A stretch of DNA of 64,000 bases from Pseudomonas grandcourensis. Lineage in GTDB: Bacteria; Pseudomonadota; Gammaproteobacteria; Pseudomonadales; Pseudomonadaceae. The stretch's first letter is position 1. Each line of letters starts with the position of its first letter. This document shows positions 47,406 through 55,651 of this stretch, one piece after another. The notes below the pieces were generated by a model. That model was not told where the DNA came from. It did no database searches and saw only the letters and a program-made list of their open reading frames with translations. The translations under genes and the position numbers were made by a program. The stretch spans positions 6,362,501-6,426,500 of the forward strand of contig NZ_CP150919.1 in assembly GCF_039909015.1 (NCBI RefSeq), read 5' to 3'.

Positions 47406-48013
47406 TGGCCCATCCTAAAAAACCCGCCAAAAACGTCCATAACGGCGTGAACCAGCTGCGCATCATCGGCGGGGAGTGGCGCAGCCGGAAGCTGAGCTTC
47501 CCCGACGCCCCCGGCCTGCGCCCGACGCCGGACCGCGTGCGTGAAACCCTGTTCAACTGGCTCGCGCCTTACGTGCCGGGCGCCAAGGTGCTCGACCCGT
47601 TCACCGGCAGCGGCGCGCTGTTCCTCGAAGCCCTGTCCCGTGGCGCGGCCATGGGTCAGGCACTGGATGCCAGCAGCATCGCGGTGTCCAGCCTGAAGGA
47701 ACACCTGGGCACGCTGCGGTGCACCAACGGCCAGGTCCAGACCGCCGATGCCCTGCGCTACCTGGAAACCCAGAACCCAACGGCCTACGACCTGGTGTTC
47801 CTCGATCCGCCGTTCAACCAGAACCTGCTGCCCGTCGTCTGCAAGTTGCTCGAAGAGCGCCAATGGCTGGCCGAAGATGCCTGGGTGTACACCGAAAGCG
47901 AGTCGGCGCCGTCGACCCTTGGCCTGCCGGAGAACTGGCGCCTGCACCGAGAGCAGAAATCCGGGCGTGTGCATTACTCGTTGTGGCAGCGCAACACTAT
48001 ACCGTCCACATAA
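47405..48013 (+). CDS. rsmD: 16S rRNA (guanine966-N2)-methyltransferase RsmD
   Basis: 202-residue methyltransferase acting on G966 of 16S rRNA. N-terminal RIIGGEWRSRKLSFPD, SAM motif VLDPFTGSGALFLEALSRGA, catalytic motif DLVFLDPPFNQN. The last residues (LWQRNTIPST) differ from the tail coded by the relic copy at 49794-49881, which in the same frame would end LWQRSA. The 3' end thus looks replaced. Core catalytic residues are unaffected. Confidence 0.94.
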   Translation: MAHPKKPAKNVHNGVNQLRIIGGEWRSRKLSFPDAPGLRPTPDRVRETLFNWLAPYVPGAKVLDPFTGSGALFLEALSRGAAMGQALDASSIAVSSLKEHLGTLRCTNGQVQTADALRYLETQNPTAYDLVFLDPPFNQNLLPVVCKLLEERQWLAEDAWVYTESESAPSTLGLPENWRLHREQKSGRVHYSLWQRNTIPST

Positions 48014-48020
48014 CCAAGTT

Positions 48021-48041
48021 CGGGTGGGCATCCCCCACCCG
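48021..48041 (+). terminator. Hairpin after rsmD
   Basis: CGGGTGGG (48021-48028) pairs with CCCACCCG (48034-48041), loop of 5 nt. GC-rich, 8 bp, 7 nt past the rsmD stop, but without a T run, so termination is only probable. Confidence 0.45.
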
Positions 48042-48139
48042 ACACCTTCACAGCAGTCTTAGCAGGAAATATATTTACCCTGGATAGAATTAATACTTGT
48101 GAGCATTGTAGGCGAGCGAAATGACTCGCATAACTGCAA

Positions 48140-49447
48140 ATGGACTCGCAAACTATGCAGACAAAATATCCAACTACTCCAACAAAAGAACTCACTCTCG
48201 ACAACGGCATGAAAGTCATTGTTGCCGAACTCAGTGGCACCACTGAGGCACGCATCGAACTCAACTACAAAGTTAGCCACTGTAACGAACCGCCGGAAAG
48301 CGCGGGGATCAACCTCATGCTGGCGTGTGTATTACTCCAAGACAATCAAGACAATCAAGACAATCAAGACAATCAAGACAATCAAGACAATCAAGACAAT
48401 CAAGATACAGCGTCACCCGATGCCTACGAACTTACTTCGTTTCATCGGGATGACTTTACGTCTTATATACAGCAGGTACTACCTTCCAGGTTAAATGAGG
48501 CTTTCAGCCGACACGCCACCATGATGGCAGCACCACAAATGACCGGCGAATCTTTGCAGACACACATAAAACTACGAAATAGCTATCGAGCCGAATGTGA
48601 TGTTTTTATATCCAACCGCAGCACACCACAGGAAATCAACGAACTACTTTATCCTTTCAGTAGTTATTCCAATATGGCCGATGGCACGCCAACCAGCCTT
48701 TCAAACCTTGATATCAATCAATTGCACCAATGGCATCAGCGTTGGTACATGCCCAATAATGCAACACTGGTCGTTGTTGGCAATGTGAACGCAGCCAACG
48801 TATTCAAGTTGGCAGAACAGCATTTCTCTGCGATTCAACATAGACCTCTTGAGGTATTCAACTACCCCAAAGAAACTTCCGAACCGGGCAAGCGGCATAT
48901 CGAACTACGCAAAAACACTAACGTGCCTTTTTCGGTCACAGGCTTCAATTTGCCTGACCGTAACTTCTTCAATGAAGACCCCAAGGCTTTCGGCGCCTTA
49001 GGCATCCTCGCGGAGCTTCTGACCAACTACTTCCTGCTAATTCCAGACGGGTGGGGCGTCGCAGGGGTACGATGCTACGAAAATGCGAGCCTTTTTTATC
49101 TGAGTGTTACGGCCCTGTCGGCGGATCAAACTCCAAGTCAGTTAGAGCAGGGACTGCACACTTACATAAATGAGCTAAAACGAAGTCCAATCGACACCAA
49201 AACCTTGGAACAGGCTCGTGAAAAGAGTCTCGCCCTCTGGGCCAAAAATGAGCAAGATCCTTGGGCTTTACCCGGCATCGTCACCAATTATCATCATTCA
49301 AAACTGCCTCTGAGTAACAGGGCGCAGGAATACCAAGCTTTGCTGAGCATCACAACCAAGGACATTCAAGACTTCGCCAACACTTACTTCACAGAGCAGC
49401 GAATGACAACAGCCCACATTTTCCCAATGGAAGGTTCGCTGGAATAA
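48140..49447 (+). CDS. Catalytically dead M16 peptidase-like protein with Asp-Asn-Gln repeat
   Basis: 435 residues, clearly M16-like: N-terminal KELTLDNGMKVIVAE, and WYMPNNATLVVVGNV matching the WY-PNNATLVVVGDV strand of the flanking peptidases. It has no signal peptide. At the zinc-site position GLSHALEHM of the active chain is replaced by GINLMLACV, so both His and the Glu are lost (Leu59, Ala62, Cys63). Seven Asp-Asn-Gln triplets (residues 68-88) follow directly. The distal EER is not recognisable. DNA is AT-richer than the flanking pairs, and no ribosome-binding site precedes ATG 48140. The frame is open throughout, so it may be a functional pseudoenzyme or a gene early in decay. Confidence 0.75.
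   Translation: MDSQTMQTKYPTTPTKELTLDNGMKVIVAELSGTTEARIELNYKVSHCNEPPESAGINLMLACVLLQDNQDNQDNQDNQDNQDNQDNQDTASPDAYELTSFHRDDFTSYIQQVLPSRLNEAFSRHATMMAAPQMTGESLQTHIKLRNSYRAECDVFISNRSTPQEINELLYPFSSYSNMADGTPTSLSNLDINQLHQWHQRWYMPNNATLVVVGNVNAANVFKLAEQHFSAIQHRPLEVFNYPKETSEPGKRHIELRKNTNVPFSVTGFNLPDRNFFNEDPKAFGALGILAELLTNYFLLIPDGWGVAGVRCYENASLFYLSVTALSADQTPSQLEQGLHTYINELKRSPIDTKTLEQAREKSLALWAKNEQDPWALPGIVTNYHHSKLPLSNRAQEYQALLSITTKDIQDFANTYFTEQRMTTAHIFPMEGSLE
48341..48403 (+). repeat. Seven tandem 9-bp repeats coding Asp-Asn-Gln
   Basis: Seven identical copies of GACAATCAA in frame inside the dead M16-like gene; an eighth unit decays to GATACAGCG. Because the unit is 9 bp, copy-number changes keep the frame. 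Identical copies imply recent slippage. Confidence 0.97.
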
Positions 49448-50009
49448 CGCTCTTGTTCAATTTTCTAGCCTGCCACTGAATTGCAAACAGTGAACCAAGG
49501 GGTTGCTGAACCCGCACCGCTCGCAGCCCCACACTGTTCGTGCTCCCAAGCAAGCGAGACACAGTTTCCGTCCAAGCAGACCAACCTGATGCTCGCGCAA
49601 CTGGGTATCGACCGCTACGCCCCGGACTACGCGGCGTTGTCCATGGGTAACCAGATTCTCGGTGGCGGCGGCTTCGGCACCCGGTTGATGAGCGAAGTGC
49701 GCGAGAGGCGTGGCCTGACTTACGGCGTGTATTCGGGCTTCACCCCGATGCAGGCGCGCGACCCGTTCCTGATCAACCTGCAGACCCGCGCCTTCGACCC
49801 TGGGCCTGCCGGAGAACTGGCGCCTGCACCGGGAGCAGAAATCCGGGCGTGTGTATTACTCGTTGTGGCAGCGCAGCGCCTGAAATTTTGGCGAGACAAC
49901 CGCCCCCAAACCGGTTGTGAGGTGCACTACATAGTTACCGCCTGACGTCCTTACAGATCATCCACAGTGGGTTGCGCAATTAACTGCAAACCACTGAGGA
50001 TGAACACGG
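49448..50009 (+). other. Junction region between the dead M16-like gene and pair 2
   Basis: 562 nt. 49448-49563 shows no gene. 49564-49875 is a chimeric relic described separately. 49876-50009 has no recognised ORF and leads into the second M16 pair (GAGGATGAACACGG before ATG 50010). Confidence 0.7.
49564..49875 (+). pseudogene. Chimeric relic: M16 partner fragment fused to rsmD tail
   Basis: Bases 49564-49792 match 46802-47030 of the pair-1 partner gene at 217 of 229 positions by hand count. Bases 49794-49875 match 47912-47993 of rsmD at 79 of 82. The middle of the source, about 880 bp, is missing. The fragment covers the partner's QTNLMLAQLGID to NLQTR segment. Read on, the M16 frame passes out of frame into the rsmD tail. 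An open frame from a TTG at 49481 to 49945 crosses the whole relic, but I see no reason to think it is translated. Confidence 0.85.
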
Positions 50010-51356
50010 ATGAACATCTCCCGCAGCACATTTATGCTGCCCTTTATCGCTTGGCTGCCGCTCATGGCCAGCGCGGCGACACCCCCTGCGACGCAAGAAT
50101 TCGTACTGGATAACGGCCTCAAGGTCGTTGTGCGCGAGGACCACCGCTCCCCCATCGTCACCGCCCAACTCTGGATCAAGGCCGGTTCAAGCTACGAACC
50201 ACCCGGCCAGTCCGGCCTGTCCCACGCCCTCGAACACATGGTCTACAAAGGCAGCAGCAAGGCCTGCGCCGGCGAGTTCGCGGCGATACTGGATAAACTG
50301 GGCGCCCGCCAAAACGCATCTACCGGCACCGACTTCACGGTTTTTTACCAGACACTACCTTCCGGCCGCACAAGCGTCGCTTTCGAAATACTGGCCGATC
50401 TGATGAGTACGGCCGAGCTGGATGCACAGGACTTCACGCCGGAGCTCAAGGTCATTCAGGAGGAGCGCCGGATGTACGTTGATGATGAAATCACCGCATC
50501 GGCTCAAGAACGACTGAACAGCATTGCCTACCCAGCCAGCGGCTACCGCACCCCGACGATTGGCTGGATGCACGATCTGCAACGAATGAACGCCGTGCAA
50601 TTGCAGCAGTGGTATCAGGCCTGGTATTCGCCAAACAATGCGACGTTGGTGGTCGTTGGCGATGTTGCACCTGAGCGGATCAAGGTCCTGGCACAGCAGC
50701 ACTTCGGCCACCTTGAACGGCGCGCGACACCTGTGGCGCCTACCCCCGTCGAGCTGGCTTCTGCCGGTGAACGGTCACTGACCCTGCACGCACCGGTAGC
50801 CTCCCCGCGCCTGATCATGAGCTTCAACGCGCCCAGCCTGGCCACGGCACTGGATCGCCGGACCGCCCATGCGCTGCGCCTGCTTGATATGTTACTGGCC
50901 GGATCCAGTAGCGCGCGGATCAAACAGCAACTGCAACTGAGCGAGGCGATATTCACCGAGGCCCACTCAGAGTACGACGCCTTCAATCGCGGCGACTCGT
51001 TACTGACCATCAGCACACAACTCAACCCGGACAAGCTCAATGACGCTGACGAAGCCCTCGCCCGTCTTTGGCAAGTGATCGAATCACTGAAAAGCAAGGC
51101 TCCGGAACCGGCAGAACTGGAGCGCGCGAAAAACCTTGTGATCGCCAACTCGGTTTATGCGCAGGATGATCTGGAAAGGCAGGCCAACACCTTGGGCCTG
51201 CTGGAAACCATCGGCCTGGACTGGCGGCTGGCCGATCAGGATACGGATGAGTTGAACAAGGTCACGCCCCGGGAGATTCAAGAGGTCGCAAAGACGTACC
51301 TGACGCGTGAGCGCCTGAGTACCGCGAAAATCCTGCCGGAGAAAAACAATGGATAA
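50010..51356 (+). CDS. M16 zinc peptidase, catalytic member of pair 2
   Basis: 448-residue paralogue of the pair-1 catalytic chain. Signal peptide about 1-22 (ASA/AT). HALEH at residues 72-76 and Glu152 in IQEERRM, the normal 76-residue spacing, so active. Strong similarity to pair 1 over FVLDNGLKVVVREDHRSPIV and YPASGYRTPTIGWMHDL. ATG 50010 has GAGGATG upstream. The stop overlaps the partner by 8 nt (ATGGATAA), as in pair 1. Confidence 0.92.
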   Translation: MNISRSTFMLPFIAWLPLMASAATPPATQEFVLDNGLKVVVREDHRSPIVTAQLWIKAGSSYEPPGQSGLSHALEHMVYKGSSKACAGEFAAILDKLGARQNASTGTDFTVFYQTLPSGRTSVAFEILADLMSTAELDAQDFTPELKVIQEERRMYVDDEITASAQERLNSIAYPASGYRTPTIGWMHDLQRMNAVQLQQWYQAWYSPNNATLVVVGDVAPERIKVLAQQHFGHLERRATPVAPTPVELASAGERSLTLHAPVASPRLIMSFNAPSLATALDRRTAHALRLLDMLLAGSSSARIKQQLQLSEAIFTEAHSEYDAFNRGDSLLTISTQLNPDKLNDADEALARLWQVIESLKSKAPEPAELERAKNLVIANSVYAQDDLERQANTLGLLETIGLDWRLADQDTDELNKVTPREIQEVAKTYLTRERLSTAKILPEKNNG

Positions 51357-52794
51357 GCTCAAAGGCCTCATCAATGGATTGATCCTGGCCGGCATGCTGT
51401 TGAGTGCACACGCATCTGCCGCTACAACCACGGCGACCCAGAAACCAGTGCTGCAATCGCTCAATGAAACACAGGCTCCGGCGACCCACCGCACACTGCC
51501 GATCAAAGGTTACAAAACCCTCAGCGGAACGAAGATCCTGTTCATCCGCACCCCTGGCCTGCCGATGTTCGATGCCCTTGTGAGCTTTGCCGCCGGCAGC
51601 GCCCACACCCCGCATCAACCCGGCCTGGCCGCGGTCACCTATAGCCTTTTGAATGAGGGCGTAGCCGGCAAGGACGTCAATGCCATACAGGCGGCGTTCG
51701 ATAATCTGGGGGCAAGGATGGATATGGGTATCAGCCAGGACCGGACCTGGTTTTCCCTGCGTAGCCTGAGTGACGAATCACGGCGCACTCCAGCCCTGGA
51801 ACTGTTTGCCCAGGTACTCGGCAAGCCGCTGTTGCCGCAAGAATCCCTGCCTGCGGTGAAATCCCAATTGCAGTACTTTCTGGACCGTGAAGATCAGTCC
51901 TCTGCCGCTCAAGCCCGACAAGCGAACCTCGGCCAGCTGTTTCCCGACCACGGTAATGCTCAGTCCCTCTACGGAACCCGGGCCGGGCTTGCCTCCATCA
52001 CCCGCACCCAGGCTCAAGACTTTCATCGCGAGGCTTATGCCGCGGGCAATGCCCAGATCACACTGGTCGGTGATCTCACCGAGGAAGAAGCCCAGCGTAT
52101 TGGTACGCAGATATCCGCTGCCTTGCCCCTGGGACCGGCCACTGCCGCGATCCAGCCAGTGACAAGTCCGACGGCCCCGAGCCTGCTGCGCATTGAGCGA
52201 CCATCGACCCAGGCTTACCTGCGCCTTGCCCAGCCAAGTGACCTGCGGAGCGGTCCGGACTACGTCGCGCTGCAAATGGCCATGCGGGTTTTCACCAACC
52301 GGCTGACCAATGAACTCCGTGAACGCCGAGGCTTGACCTACCACGTTAAAGCCGACCTTTCAGCCCTTCAGGCACAAGGGTTACTGACCATTGAATTGCA
52401 GACCCGACCAGAGCAGGCCGACGCCGTGCTGGCCCATATCAAGACGATGTTCAGCGACTTTCTCGCCCAAGGGCCGACCCAACAGGAGCTCGAAGACAGC
52501 CAACAGCAACTGACCGGTAGCGCGCCGTTGAACAGCGCTACCAATATGCAGATTCTGAGACAGTTGTACGCCATCAGCGTGCACAATCTGCCGCTGGACC
52601 TCGACTTTGCCACGCAAGCAGCCTTGAAGCTGAGCCCCGTTTCAATCAAAAGCGCGCTCAATCGGCATCACCACGCCGACCAATGGCGCGTTGTCATCCT
52701 GGGGCCGAAGACAGAGCAGCAACCGCTGCCGGCTCCGAGTGAAAGTGCGACCAATGCCATGTGTCGCATGCCTGGCGAGATTGTGGCAAGTTAG
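51349..52794 (+). CDS. M16 peptidase-like, non-catalytic member of pair 2
   Basis: 481 residues with a Sec signal peptide (about 1-24, ASA/AT). No HxxEH: the site reads GLAAVTYSLLNEGVAG, parallel to the pair-1 partner. The Arg/Tyr element is RRGLTYHVKAD. Substantially diverged from pair 1, so this is an old duplication or separate acquisition, unlike the nearly identical relic just upstream. Confidence 0.9.
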   Translation: MDKLKGLINGLILAGMLLSAHASAATTTATQKPVLQSLNETQAPATHRTLPIKGYKTLSGTKILFIRTPGLPMFDALVSFAAGSAHTPHQPGLAAVTYSLLNEGVAGKDVNAIQAAFDNLGARMDMGISQDRTWFSLRSLSDESRRTPALELFAQVLGKPLLPQESLPAVKSQLQYFLDREDQSSAAQARQANLGQLFPDHGNAQSLYGTRAGLASITRTQAQDFHREAYAAGNAQITLVGDLTEEEAQRIGTQISAALPLGPATAAIQPVTSPTAPSLLRIERPSTQAYLRLAQPSDLRSGPDYVALQMAMRVFTNRLTNELRERRGLTYHVKADLSALQAQGLLTIELQTRPEQADAVLAHIKTMFSDFLAQGPTQQELEDSQQQLTGSAPLNSATNMQILRQLYAISVHNLPLDLDFATQAALKLSPVSIKSALNRHHHADQWRVVILGPKTEQQPLPAPSESATNAMCRMPGEIVAS

Positions 52795-52867
52795 ACAACC
52801 ATGATGACGCGGTCGCGGCGCTGCCCCGCCGCGTCTTCGGGCAGACTCATGAACACTTCCACCGAGA

Positions 52868-53887
52868 ATGACTGTGCAACCGCACCCCGCACTGGCCCCA
52901 CCGCCGTCCTTTACCCCCGCCTTCGGCCTCGGCAATCCGCACTTGCAAACCTTGTGGGGGCCGCTGTGGCGTAAAACCGTGCACATCGGCCGTGAACGCG
53001 AACGTCTGTGGCTTGAAGACGGCGACTTTCTCGACCTCGACTGGTACGGCCCGCACAGCGCCGACGCACCCTTGGTGCTGGTGTTGCACGGGCTCACCGG
53101 CTCGTCGAATTCACCTTATGTGGCCGGCATGCAAAAAGCCCTGAGCGACCGAGGCTGGGCCAGCGTCGCGCTGAACTGGCGCGGCTGTTCGGGCGAACCC
53201 AACCTGTTGCCGCGCAGCTACCATTCCGGCGCCAGCGAAGACCTGGCCGAAACCATCAGGCACTTGCGGGCTAAACGACCGCTCGCGCCACTGTATGCGG
53301 TGGGGTACTCCCTGGGCGGTAATGTCCTGCTCAAGCATTTGGGCGAAACCGGCAGCGACAGCGACTTGACGGGCGCCGTGGCGGTGTCGGTGCCGTTCCG
53401 CCTGGACCAGTGCGCCGACCGTATCGGCCAAGGCTTCTCCAAGGTTTACCAGGCGCATTTCATGCGCGAGATGGTTGCCTACATCAAGAACAAACAGCGA
53501 CAGTTCCAGCACGACGGACACGAGGACGGCCTGGCAACCCTGGCGGCCCTCGGATCCCTGGAAAACATGCGCACGTTCTGGGATTTCGACGGTCGCGTCA
53601 CCGCGCCACTGCACGGATTCGCCGATGCCGAGGATTACTATCGCCGCGCCTCCAGCCGCTATTTCCTTGGCGAAATTCGTACGCCGACCTTGATGATTCA
53701 GGCCGCCGACGACCCTTTCGTGTTTCCCCACAGCCTGCCGCACGTCGATGAGTTGTCCGCTTGCACGCAATTCGAACTGCAAGCCAAGGGCGGGCATGTC
53801 GGCTTCGTCGATGGCACGCTCAAGCAACCGGGTTACTACCTGGAGCGGCGCATCCCCGAGTGGCTGGCCGCCACAGGGCGCACTTGA
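52868..53887 (+). CDS. YheT-family alpha/beta hydrolase
   Basis: 339-residue hydrolase of the YheT/ABHD1-3 group. N-terminal LGNPHLQTLWGPLWR is typical; oxyanion loop VLVLHGLTGSSNSPY; nucleophile elbow GYSLGGNVLLKHLGE; Asp in IQAADDPFVFP; His in KGGHVGFVDG. No signal peptide. Natural substrate unknown, probably an ester lipid. Confidence 0.92.
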   Translation: MTVQPHPALAPPPSFTPAFGLGNPHLQTLWGPLWRKTVHIGRERERLWLEDGDFLDLDWYGPHSADAPLVLVLHGLTGSSNSPYVAGMQKALSDRGWASVALNWRGCSGEPNLLPRSYHSGASEDLAETIRHLRAKRPLAPLYAVGYSLGGNVLLKHLGETGSDSDLTGAVAVSVPFRLDQCADRIGQGFSKVYQAHFMREMVAYIKNKQRQFQHDGHEDGLATLAALGSLENMRTFWDFDGRVTAPLHGFADAEDYYRRASSRYFLGEIRTPTLMIQAADDPFVFPHSLPHVDELSACTQFELQAKGGHVGFVDGTLKQPGYYLERRIPEWLAATGRT

Positions 53888-53890
53888 ATC

Positions 53891-54730
53891 ATGGACGCTG
53901 ACCAAGGCGAGTCAATCCACTTCTGGCAAACCCCGCCGCTGGCCGGGGTCGAGTTGTTGTCCGCCCGCTACATCGATCATCGTTTCGCCCCCCACGTGCA
54001 TGACGGCTATGTGATCGGCATGATCATGGCCGGCGCCCAGCGTTATCGCTATCGCGGCGCCGAACACCTGGCAGGCAGCGGCACGCTGGTGCTGATCAAC
54101 CCCGATGAACTGCACACCGGCCACAAAGGCACCGAGGATGGCTGGCTGTACCGGGCGTTTTATCCGGACAGCGGGCAGATAAATTCGCTGCTGGCCGAAC
54201 TCGAACTGCCGACCCATCACTTGCCGGCCTTCGGCGCCACGCTGTATCGCGATCAGGATCTGGTGAACGGCTTCTGCCAGCTTCACCACCTGCTGGAAAG
54301 CCCCGCCACCGCATTGCAGCAACAAACGGTCTGGCGCGAACTGGTGCTGTCGCTGTTGCAGCGTCATGCGGCGGTGCCCGATGCCGGTAAACCTGGCAAG
54401 GAACACCGGGCCGTGAGCCGGGCCAAGGAATTACTGCACGCGCAACTGGCAGCACCGCCCTCACTGGAAGCGCTGGCGACAGCGGTCAACCTCTCGCCAT
54501 TCCATTTCGCCCGGGTATTCCGCCGCGCCACCGGCATGCCGCCGCACACCTGGCTGATGCAACAACGCATCGCCCAGGCGCGGACGTTGCTGCAACGTGG
54601 TTGTTTGCCGCTGGAAGTCGCGATGCAACTGGGGTTTGCCGACCAGAGCCATCTGAGCCGGCAGTTCAAGCAGGTGTATGGGGTTGGACCGGGGGCGTAT
54701 CGCACAGCCCGGCAGTTACCCGGATCTTGA
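53891..54730 (+). CDS. AraC-family transcriptional regulator
   Basis: 279 residues. An N-terminal AraC-type cupin (about 20-130, with HVHDGYVIGMIMAGAQRYRYRG) is joined to a C-terminal double helix-turn-helix (about 170-275) with LEALATAVNLSPFHFARVFRRATG and LEVAMQLGFADQSHLSRQFK. It starts 3 nt after the YheT gene stop. Target and ligand unknown. Confidence 0.9.
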   Translation: MDADQGESIHFWQTPPLAGVELLSARYIDHRFAPHVHDGYVIGMIMAGAQRYRYRGAEHLAGSGTLVLINPDELHTGHKGTEDGWLYRAFYPDSGQINSLLAELELPTHHLPAFGATLYRDQDLVNGFCQLHHLLESPATALQQQTVWRELVLSLLQRHAAVPDAGKPGKEHRAVSRAKELLHAQLAAPPSLEALATAVNLSPFHFARVFRRATGMPPHTWLMQQRIAQARTLLQRGCLPLEVAMQLGFADQSHLSRQFKQVYGVGPGAYRTARQLPGS

Positions 54731-54764
54731 TGACGACGAAAATCCATTGTGGGTTATTGGGTGT

Positions 54765-55619
54765 TTATTCGCCCGTAGCAATGCCCCGCGCAGGCTCGTT
54801 GATCCACTCGCTCCAAGACCCGGCATACAGCGAGCCCAACGGATAACCGGCCAGACACAACGCAAACAGGTTGTGGCACGCCGTCACGCCGGAGCCGCAG
54901 TACGCCACAAGATCATTCGGCGAACGAACACCCAGTTTCGCGGCGAAACGCTGCTTGAGCTGATCGGCCGGCAGGAAGCGCCCGTCACTGCCCAGGTTGT
55001 CGGTAAACGCCGCACACTGGGCGCCGGGGATGTGCCCGGCAATCGGATCGATCGGTTCCACTTCACCCTTGAAACGTGGCAATGCGCGGGCATCGAGCAG
55101 GGTCAGTTCCGGCCGCGCAAGGCGCTTTTGCAGCTGCTCGGCACTGATCAGCAACGCTGTGTCAGGACTGCCGGTGAAGGAACCACGAATGATCGCCGGC
55201 GCATCCAGGCTCAGCGGCAGACCGGCCGCGTGCCAGGCCTTGAGACCGCCATCGAGGATGAATACACCATCGCGCTTGCCCAACCACGCCAGCAACCACC
55301 AGGCCCGCGCCGCATAGGCACCCGGGCCGTCGTCATACAAAACCACTTCGCTATCGGCATTGATACCCCAGGCTTGCAGGCGCTCGATCAGTTGCCCCGG
55401 CTCGGGTAACGGATGACGCCCGGTCACGCCCTTGACCACGGCGCCACTCAAATCACGCTCGAGGTCGGCATAGCTCGAACCGGCGATGTGCCCTTCGGCA
55501 TAGCTGCGCTGACCGTAATCCGGGTCTTCGAGGGCAAAACGACAATCCAGAATCACCAGCCCCGGCTGGTCCTTTTTCAGGTCCAGGGCTTGCGGGCTGA
55601 TCAGTTGCGCAATGGGCAT
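54765..55619 (-). CDS. Sulfurtransferase (3-mercaptopyruvate type)
   Basis: 284 residues, two tandem rhodanese domains. The active-site loop CGSGVTACH in the C-terminal domain (Cys about 235) matches the CGSGVTA signature of 3-mercaptopyruvate sulfurtransferases such as SseA rather than the CRxGxx loop of thiosulfate enzymes. No signal peptide. Specificity is inferred from the loop. Confidence 0.88.
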   Translation of the reverse strand: MPIAQLISPQALDLKKDQPGLVILDCRFALEDPDYGQRSYAEGHIAGSSYADLERDLSGAVVKGVTGRHPLPEPGQLIERLQAWGINADSEVVLYDDGPGAYAARAWWLLAWLGKRDGVFILDGGLKAWHAAGLPLSLDAPAIIRGSFTGSPDTALLISAEQLQKRLARPELTLLDARALPRFKGEVEPIDPIAGHIPGAQCAAFTDNLGSDGRFLPADQLKQRFAAKLGVRSPNDLVAYCGSGVTACHNLFALCLAGYPLGSLYAGSWSEWINEPARGIATGE

Positions 55620-55651
55620 AGCGGGCTCCCGTGATTAAGTCGGTCTTGATC

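Noticed and set aside
48341..48403. Tandem repeats considered as a CRISPR array
   Set aside because: Units are 9 bp, directly adjacent without spacers, and in frame inside a gene.
47994..49563. Insert after rsmD considered as an integrase-borne genomic island
   Set aside because: No integrase, transposase, tRNA target or terminal inverted repeats; the flanking duplication is imperfect (79/82).
49481..49945. 155-codon frame over the chimeric relic considered as a real gene
   Set aside because: It starts at a TTG without ribosome-binding site and reads the rsmD part out of its native frame.
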